Shown here piece by piece: positions 59,302 to 64,000 of a stretch of 64,000 nt of DNA (the first letter of the stretch is position 1; each line of letters begins with the position of its first letter). The DNA comes from Steroidobacteraceae bacterium (lineage in GTDB: Bacteria; Pseudomonadota; Gammaproteobacteria; Steroidobacterales; Steroidobacteraceae). A program made the translations under genes and the position numbers. The notes beneath the pieces are model-generated. The model did no database searches and was not told the origin of the DNA. It saw only the letters and a list, made by a program, of their open reading frames with translations. The stretch lies in assembly GCA_025458865.1 (NCBI GenBank), contig JALORP010000004.1, positions 1-64,000 on the forward strand, written 5' to 3'.

Positions 59302-61158
59302 CTACCAGCCGATTCCGTAGTCCTCGCCGTGGTGGCTCGAGCCGCCCCACATCGTGCCGTGGGCCCAGTCGAACCAGATGGCGTTCAGCGGCCCGGACGT
59401 GATCGGGCGCGTCACCAGCGTGTAGCCCATCTTCTCGAGCTCGGTCCGGACCTCGGGCGGCGTGGACTCGGCGACGAGCATGCGCCCCGGCTGGATTTCG
59501 TGCTGGTCGAAGGAGTCGCGCATCTGGAAGCTGTTGATGTTGGTGGCTTCGGTCGCCTGCTGCACGGTCATGTCGAACTCGACCATGTTGAGGAACAGCT
59601 GCAGGAGGTTCTGGTCCTGGCTGTCGCCGCCCTGCACCGCGAAGGCGAGGAACGGCTTGCCGTCCCTGAGGGCCATGGTCGGCGTCAGCGTGACGCGCGG
59701 CTGCTTGCCGGGTTCGAGCACATTGTAGGGGTTCTCGGCCGGATCGAGCACGAAGCTCTGCATGCGCTGCGACAGGCCGATGCCGGTGTTGCCGGCGATG
59801 AACGCCGGGATCCAGCCGCCGCTCGGCGTGATGGACACGACCCAGCCCTCGCGGTCGGCGGAGATGACGCTGGTCGTGCCGGTCGCCGGCTGGAAGCTCG
59901 GGCGGATATCCTCGCTCTCCTTCACGTTGGCGGTGGCCGCCCAGCCGGCCAGTTCCCGTTTGAACGGATTCTCGCCTCCCTGGAAGGGATAGGGGTCGCC
60001 GGGGCCGATGGCCGGGTCGTTCTTCTCGAAGCCGACGAGCTTCGCGCGCTCGCGGGCGTAGTCCTTCGACAGCAGGCCGGTGACCGGCTCCTGCGGCGGG
60101 AAGGCCGGGTCGCCGTAGTAGAAGTCGCGGTCCGCGAAGGCAAGGCTCATCGCCTGGTAGAGCGTGTGGATGTAGCGCGGGCTGTTGTAGCCCATCGCCT
60201 TGAGGTCGAAGTTCTCGAGGACGTTGAGCGCCTGCAGCATGGCCGGGCCCTGCGTCCAGGTCGTCAGCTTGTAGACCTCGATGCCCTTGTAGCTGACCGA
60301 GACCGGCTCCTCCAGCTTCGGGCGCCAGCCCGCGAGGTCTTCCTTCGTGATGAGACCGCCCGCTTCCCGCGTGGCGCGCGCGATCTCGTCGGCGATGTCG
60401 CCGCGGTAGAAGCGGTCGAAGGCGGCCATGATCGCCGCCTTGCGGTCGGCGCCGGCGGCCAGCGCCGCCTGCTCGGCCTCGACCAGCTTGCGCAGGGTCG
60501 CGGCGAGCTCGGGCTGGGAGAAGATCTGGCCGGCCTGCGGGGCCTTGCCATCGCGCGGCAGCATCACCCGCCGCGAATCGGGCCACTGGTTCAGGCGCTC
60601 CTGGTGCCGCTCGATCAGGGAAACGGTCTCCTGCTCGATCGGATAGCCGTCGGCGAGGTCGATGGCCGGCGCGAGCACCTGCGCGAGGGAGAGACGCCCG
60701 TACTCGGCCAGCATCAGCAGCAGGCCGCCGGGCGTGCCGGGGGTGACGGCGGACTGGGGACCGTACTGCGGCGGATAGCGCAGGCCCTGGTCGCGGTAGA
60801 AGTCCACGGTCGCGCCGGCCGGCGCGATGCCGAGGCCGTTCACGCCGATCACCTTGCCGGTGTGCGGGTTGTAGATGAGGGCCTGCGTCTCGCCGCCCCA
60901 ATGCAGCACGTCCCACATGGTCGCGGTCGCCGCCATCATGGCGCAGGCCGCGTCCACCGCGTTGCCGCCCTGCTGGAAGATCATCGCGCCCGCGGTGGCG
61001 CCGAGTGGCTTGCCGGTGATCGCGAGCCACTGCTTGGCGTGCAGCGGCGGCTTCACGGTCCGGGTCGCGGCATCGGCGTGGCCGGCGAGGGCGCCGTAGG
61101 TGAGCGCGGCCGCAGTCATGAGCGCGGCGGCGCGCAGGGCGCGGGGTTGGGCGGACAT
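59302..61158 (-). CDS. gamma-glutamyltransferase-family Ntn-hydrolase
   Basis: 618 residues with a signal peptide (about 1-30, HADAA). Family layout: GGNAVDAACAMMAATA, GTPGGLLLMLAEYGRL, then the autoprocessing/nucleophile region ATGTTSVISADREGWVVSIT (Thr after the Gly). Later PTMALRDGKPFLAFAVQGGDSQDQ and the C-terminal WGGSSHHGEDYGIGW. GGT cleaves glutathione and other gamma-glutamyl compounds in the periplasm; the nucleophile region departs from GGT's DTTH and suggests a specificity variant such as cephalosporin acylase-like. Confidence 0.93.
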   Translation of the reverse strand: MSAQPRALRAAALMTAAALTYGALAGHADAATRTVKPPLHAKQWLAITGKPLGATAGAMIFQQGGNAVDAACAMMAATATMWDVLHWGGETQALIYNPHTGKVIGVNGLGIAPAGATVDFYRDQGLRYPPQYGPQSAVTPGTPGGLLLMLAEYGRLSLAQVLAPAIDLADGYPIEQETVSLIERHQERLNQWPDSRRVMLPRDGKAPQAGQIFSQPELAATLRKLVEAEQAALAAGADRKAAIMAAFDRFYRGDIADEIARATREAGGLITKEDLAGWRPKLEEPVSVSYKGIEVYKLTTWTQGPAMLQALNVLENFDLKAMGYNSPRYIHTLYQAMSLAFADRDFYYGDPAFPPQEPVTGLLSKDYARERAKLVGFEKNDPAIGPGDPYPFQGGENPFKRELAGWAATANVKESEDIRPSFQPATGTTSVISADREGWVVSITPSGGWIPAFIAGNTGIGLSQRMQSFVLDPAENPYNVLEPGKQPRVTLTPTMALRDGKPFLAFAVQGGDSQDQNLLQLFLNMVEFDMTVQQATEATNINSFQMRDSFDQHEIQPGRMLVAESTPPEVRTELEKMGYTLVTRPITSGPLNAIWFDWAHGTMWGGSSHHGEDYGIGW

Positions 61159-61214
61159 GGGGTGTACCTCAAGGGTTGCCGGCCTCCGTCGCCCCGCATG
61201 TTAGCCCAGGACGG

Positions 61215-62402
61215 CTACTTTCCGGACAGGGCGCGCCCGATGCGAAGGTAGGCCTCGCGGAACGGGATGCCTTCCTCCAGCACGAGCCGGTAGGCCTGCT
61301 CGGTGGCGTGGATGCCGGGGTCGAGCCGGATGTTCTCGGGCCTGAATCGCAGCCCCTCGAGCGCCGCCGGCAGGATGTCGAGCGTCTGCAGGCAGAGGTC
61401 TATGCCGCGGAACAGCGGCGCCTTGATGAGCTGCAGGTCGCGGTGGTAGCCGGAGGGCAGCCGCGAGAAGATGCCGAGCGCCTCGACCAGGCAGGCGAGG
61501 GCCGTCGCGGAGCGGCCGCGGATCAGCTCGAATACGTCGGGGTTGCGCTTCTGCGGCATGATGGACGAGCCCGTCGTGAAGGCGTCCGGCAGCGCCACAT
61601 AGGCGAACTCCTGCGTGTAGAAGAGGATCAGGTCCGAGGCCATGCGGCCGAGGTCCTGCATGAGCAGCGTCACCTCGAACAGCACGTGCGCCTCGGCCTT
61701 GCCTCGCGAGAGCTGCACGGCGGTGACGGGCTCGTGCACCTCGGCGAAGCCGAGCTTCTCTCGCGTGAGGCTGCGCGAGACGGGAAGCCCTGGCGTGCCG
61801 TAGCCGGCCGCGGAGCCGAGCGGCGATTTGCCGATGCGGCGGTGGGCGTGGCGCAGTCCGTCGGCGTCGTCGCGCAGCTCGGCGGCGAAGCCCTGCGCCC
61901 AGAGAGCCACCGAGCTCGGCATGGCCTGCTGCAGGTGGGTGTAGCCCGGCAGGGTCACGTCGCCCTGGCGTGCGGCAAGCGCGTCGAGCGCCGCAGCCAC
62001 GCCCAGCGCGCCTGCGCGAAGCTGCTCGACCGCATCGCGCAGGTAGAGCCGCAGCGCCGTGAGCACCTGGTCGTTGCGGGAGCGTCCGAGGTGGATGCGC
62101 GCGCCGGCGGCCCCGAGGCGCCCGGTCAGCATGGACTCGATCGCCGTCTGCCCGTCCTCCTGCTCGAGCGTCACCCGCCACTCGTTGCGCGCGTGGGCGG
62201 CTGCAATGTCGCGTAGCGCCGCGACCAGCGCCTTCAGGTCGCCGTCGGCGAGCAGCCCCGCCGCGTGCAGCATCTCGGCGTGCGCGATCGAGCCCTCGAC
62301 GTCGTAGCGGACGAGGCGGTCGTCGAGCGCGTGGTCCTCGCCGGCGGTGTAGGCGAGGACCCGCGCGTCGAGCGGCGCGCCCTTGTCCCACAGTCGGGTC
62401 AT
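61215..62402 (-). CDS. argH: argininosuccinate lyase
   Basis: 395 residues of the fumarase/aspartase superfamily: HLGRSRNDQVLTALRLYLRD, the GYTHLQQAMP segment with the catalytic His, the KSPLGSAAGYGTP loop and the signature GSSIMPQKRNPD. It cleaves argininosuccinate to arginine and fumarate, the last step of arginine synthesis. At about 395 residues it is somewhat shorter than the usual 450-460. Its ATG overlaps the argB stop (ATGA), so the two are translationally coupled. Confidence 0.95.
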   Translation of the reverse strand: MTRLWDKGAPLDARVLAYTAGEDHALDDRLVRYDVEGSIAHAEMLHAAGLLADGDLKALVAALRDIAAAHARNEWRVTLEQEDGQTAIESMLTGRLGAAGARIHLGRSRNDQVLTALRLYLRDAVEQLRAGALGVAAALDALAARQGDVTLPGYTHLQQAMPSSVALWAQGFAAELRDDADGLRHAHRRIGKSPLGSAAGYGTPGLPVSRSLTREKLGFAEVHEPVTAVQLSRGKAEAHVLFEVTLLMQDLGRMASDLILFYTQEFAYVALPDAFTTGSSIMPQKRNPDVFELIRGRSATALACLVEALGIFSRLPSGYHRDLQLIKAPLFRGIDLCLQTLDILPAALEGLRFRPENIRLDPGIHATEQAYRLVLEEGIPFREAYLRIGRALSGK

Positions 62403-63337
62403 GGGCCCATCCCCGCCGGGTTCTGCTCGGCGGGCGTCAGCGCGCCGATGTCCTCGACGATCAGCGTGCCCGTGCCCTCGTTGGTGAACACCTCCGCGAG
62501 GACGCTGTCCGCCGCCTTGTAGGAGATGACGTGCACGCGGCGCACGCCGCCCCGGATCGCGCCCTCGATCGCCGTGGCCTTGGGCAGCATGCCGTCCGCG
62601 AAGCTGCCGGCCGCCTCGAGGCGCTTGAGCCCCCCGAGGTCCGTGTAAGAGACGAGCGAGCCAGGGTCGCGCACGTCCTCGAGGATGCCCGGGGCGCCGG
62701 TGCAAAGGATCAGCTTCTCGGCGCCGAGCGCTGCACCGAGGCGCGCGGCCACGGTGTCGGCGTTGATGTTGAGCACGCAGCCGTCGTCGTCCGCGGACAG
62801 CGGGCTCACGACGGGCATCAGGCCTGCCTCGAGCTGTCGGGTGATGACGCTCGGGTCCACCGCCAGCACGTCGCCGACGAAGCCGTAATCGACCGACTCG
62901 CCGTCCACGTCCACCGGGGGGCGGCGGCGGGCGCGGATGAGGCCGGCGTCCACGCCCGAGATGCCGATGGCGTCCACGCCCAGCTGGCGGCAGATCGCGA
63001 GGATGCGCGTGTTGAGCAGGCCGTTGAGCACCATCGTGGTGACGTCGATGCTCCTCGCGTCGGTCACGCGCCGGCCCTTCACCATGCGCGGTTCGATGCC
63101 GAGGGATCGCTGCATCTGGTCGAGCTGCGGGCCGCCGCCGTGCACGAGCACGACCTTGATCCCGAGGTTGTGCAGTATGCCGATCTGCTGGATCAGCGAG
63201 TGCGTGCCGACCGGGTCGGAAAACACAGCGCCGCCGGCCTTGATCACGAACACCTTGCCCTTGTAGAGCCGCACGTAGGGCGCGGCGCCGCGCAGGGCGC
63301 GCACGGTGGCGGAAGGGTCGCTGCGGTGGGTCACCAT
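62399..63337 (-). CDS. argB: acetylglutamate kinase
   Basis: 312 residues of the amino-acid kinase fold. FVIKAGGAVF is the phosphate loop, LVHGGGPQLD follows, then the substrate loop VKGRRVTDARSIDVTTMVLNG and VLNINADTVAARLGAALGAEKLI. It phosphorylates N-acetylglutamate, the second step of arginine synthesis. No fused acetyltransferase domain is present. The ATG at 63337 has GAAGAG upstream. Its 3' end couples to argH and it lies 35 bp after argF'. Confidence 0.93.
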   Translation of the reverse strand: MVTHRSDPSATVRALRGAAPYVRLYKGKVFVIKAGGAVFSDPVGTHSLIQQIGILHNLGIKVVLVHGGGPQLDQMQRSLGIEPRMVKGRRVTDARSIDVTTMVLNGLLNTRILAICRQLGVDAIGISGVDAGLIRARRRPPVDVDGESVDYGFVGDVLAVDPSVITRQLEAGLMPVVSPLSADDDGCVLNINADTVAARLGAALGAEKLILCTGAPGILEDVRDPGSLVSYTDLGGLKRLEAAGSFADGMLPKATAIEGAIRGGVRRVHVISYKAADSVLAEVFTNEGTGTLIVEDIGALTPAEQNPAGMGP

Positions 63338-63372
63338 CTCTTCGGTTCCTCTGTCGTGGGCGGGCGGCCGGG

Positions 63373-64000
63373 TCAGCGTGCGAGCAGGCGGTGCAGCACG
63401 GCCATCTGCACCACCATCCGGTTGTGGGCCTCGCGCAGCACCACGCTGCGCGGACCGTCGAGCACCTCGTCGGCGACTGCCACGTTGCGCCGCACCGGCA
63501 GGCAGTGCATGAACCTGCAGCCGGGCGCCGCGCGCGAGAACCACTCCTCGCGGACGGTCCAGTCGGCGAGCCCGCGGCGCAGTGCCGCGTCGGCCTCGGC
63601 CTCGCCGTAGTGGCGCGGCGAACCCCACTCCTTGGCGTACAGCACCTGCGCGCCGGCGAGCGCTTGCGAACGGTCGTCGGTCTCGGCGATGGAGCCGCCC
63701 GAGGCGGCGGCCGCCCGCCGGGCCTTGTCCATGAGCTCCGGCGGCAGCGCATAGCCGTCCGGGCGCAGCACCACCACGTCCATGCCGCGGTGGGCGGCCA
63801 TGTGCAGCGTCGCCGCGGGCACCGCGAGCGGCAGCGCGCGCGGGTGGTTCACCCAGCTCAGCACGAACTTGCCGCGGCGGGGCACCGAGAGGTCGTCGAG
63901 CGTCTTCCAGTCGGCGAGCGCCTGGCAAGGATGGTTCATCGCCGACTCGAGGTTGACCAGCGGCTTGTCGCACAGCGCCGCCATCGCGGAGAACGTTTCC
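63373..64000 (-). CDS. argF': N-acetylornithine carbamoyltransferase (argF'), partial at the window edge
   Basis: The last 209 residues of an aspartate/ornithine carbamoyltransferase-family protein; the N-terminal part lies outside the window. DKPLVNLESAMNHPCQALADWKTLDDL (in two pieces) and the C-terminal HCLPVRRNVAVADEVLDG match acetylornithine carbamoyltransferases (AOTCase) rather than ordinary ornithine carbamoyltransferase. It makes N-acetylcitrulline, so acetyl groups are removed only afterwards. Followed by argB and argH, it forms an arginine operon of the Xanthomonas type. Confidence 0.88.
   Translation of the reverse strand, partial: ETFSAMAALCDKPLVNLESAMNHPCQALADWKTLDDLSVPRRGKFVLSWVNHPRALPLAVPAATLHMAAHRGMDVVVLRPDGYALPPELMDKARRAAAASGGSIAETDDRSQALAGAQVLYAKEWGSPRHYGEAEADAALRRGLADWTVREEWFSRAAPGCRFMHCLPVRRNVAVADEVLDGPRSVVLREAHNRMVVQMAVLHRLLAR

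Overview
This is a GC-rich chromosomal segment of a gammaproteobacterium. The arrangement points to a lineage near Xanthomonadales, Nevskiales or Steroidobacterales: polA and engB convergent around a small RNA, algZ-algR-hemC-hemD, cytochromes c4 and c5, glnK-amtB, and an arginine cluster that uses N-acetylornithine carbamoyltransferase. Genes are tightly packed on both strands, mostly housekeeping. At least six gene pairs overlap by a 4-nt GTGA or ATGA.

Left part (1-16 kb): a BrnT toxin gene whose BrnA antitoxin is cut before its DNA-binding domain; a B12 module (cobalamin riboswitch, btuB, PduO-type adenosyltransferase); an inositol-monophosphatase-like enzyme; an RND efflux adaptor/permease pair; a run of small envelope and regulatory genes (RE-repeat protein, wHTH protein, DUF3313 lipoprotein, patatin lipoprotein, DHFR-like reductase, PH-domain membrane protein, SDR, a 94-residue protein with 30 histidines) and an exported isoaspartyl peptidase.

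Middle (16-38 kb): single-chain pyruvate carboxylase followed by a Crp/Fnr regulator; an HlyD/ABC exporter operon; a glycine-rich RRM protein with a clear terminator; a 712-residue EF-hand membrane protein; ubiD translationally overlapped by a class D beta-lactamase-like gene; a ferredoxin-reductase; hemC-hemD with the AlgZ/AlgR two-component pair; and glnK-amtB. Upstream of glnK is a perfect 58-bp tandem duplication, each copy carrying a sigma54-type -24/-12 element, with an NtrC-like dyad about 100 bp further up.

Right part (38-64 kb): ubiK, comM, cytochrome c5, tRNA-Arg(CCG) with a duplicated 3' end, corA, a DsbA-like lipoprotein, cytochrome c4, and engB facing polA. Between the last two lies a ~111-nt small RNA gene with a sigmaE/AlgU-type promoter, C-rich hairpin loops and an intrinsic terminator. 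Then come lptM, a thioesterase, a fumarylpyruvate/fumarylacetoacetate hydrolase-isomerase pair, a P450, class I fumarase with a SUI1 protein, alaX followed by an internally deleted cation-efflux relic, an MscS channel, a gamma-glutamyltransferase-like enzyme, and the arginine genes argH, argB and argF' (running off the right edge).

The most notable non-coding features are the sRNA at 45117-45227, the duplicated sigma54 promoter region of glnK-amtB, and the B12 riboswitch with a visible anti-Shine-Dalgarno pairing. The most notable decayed genes are the antitoxin at 453-743 and the cation-efflux relic at 56756-56959.
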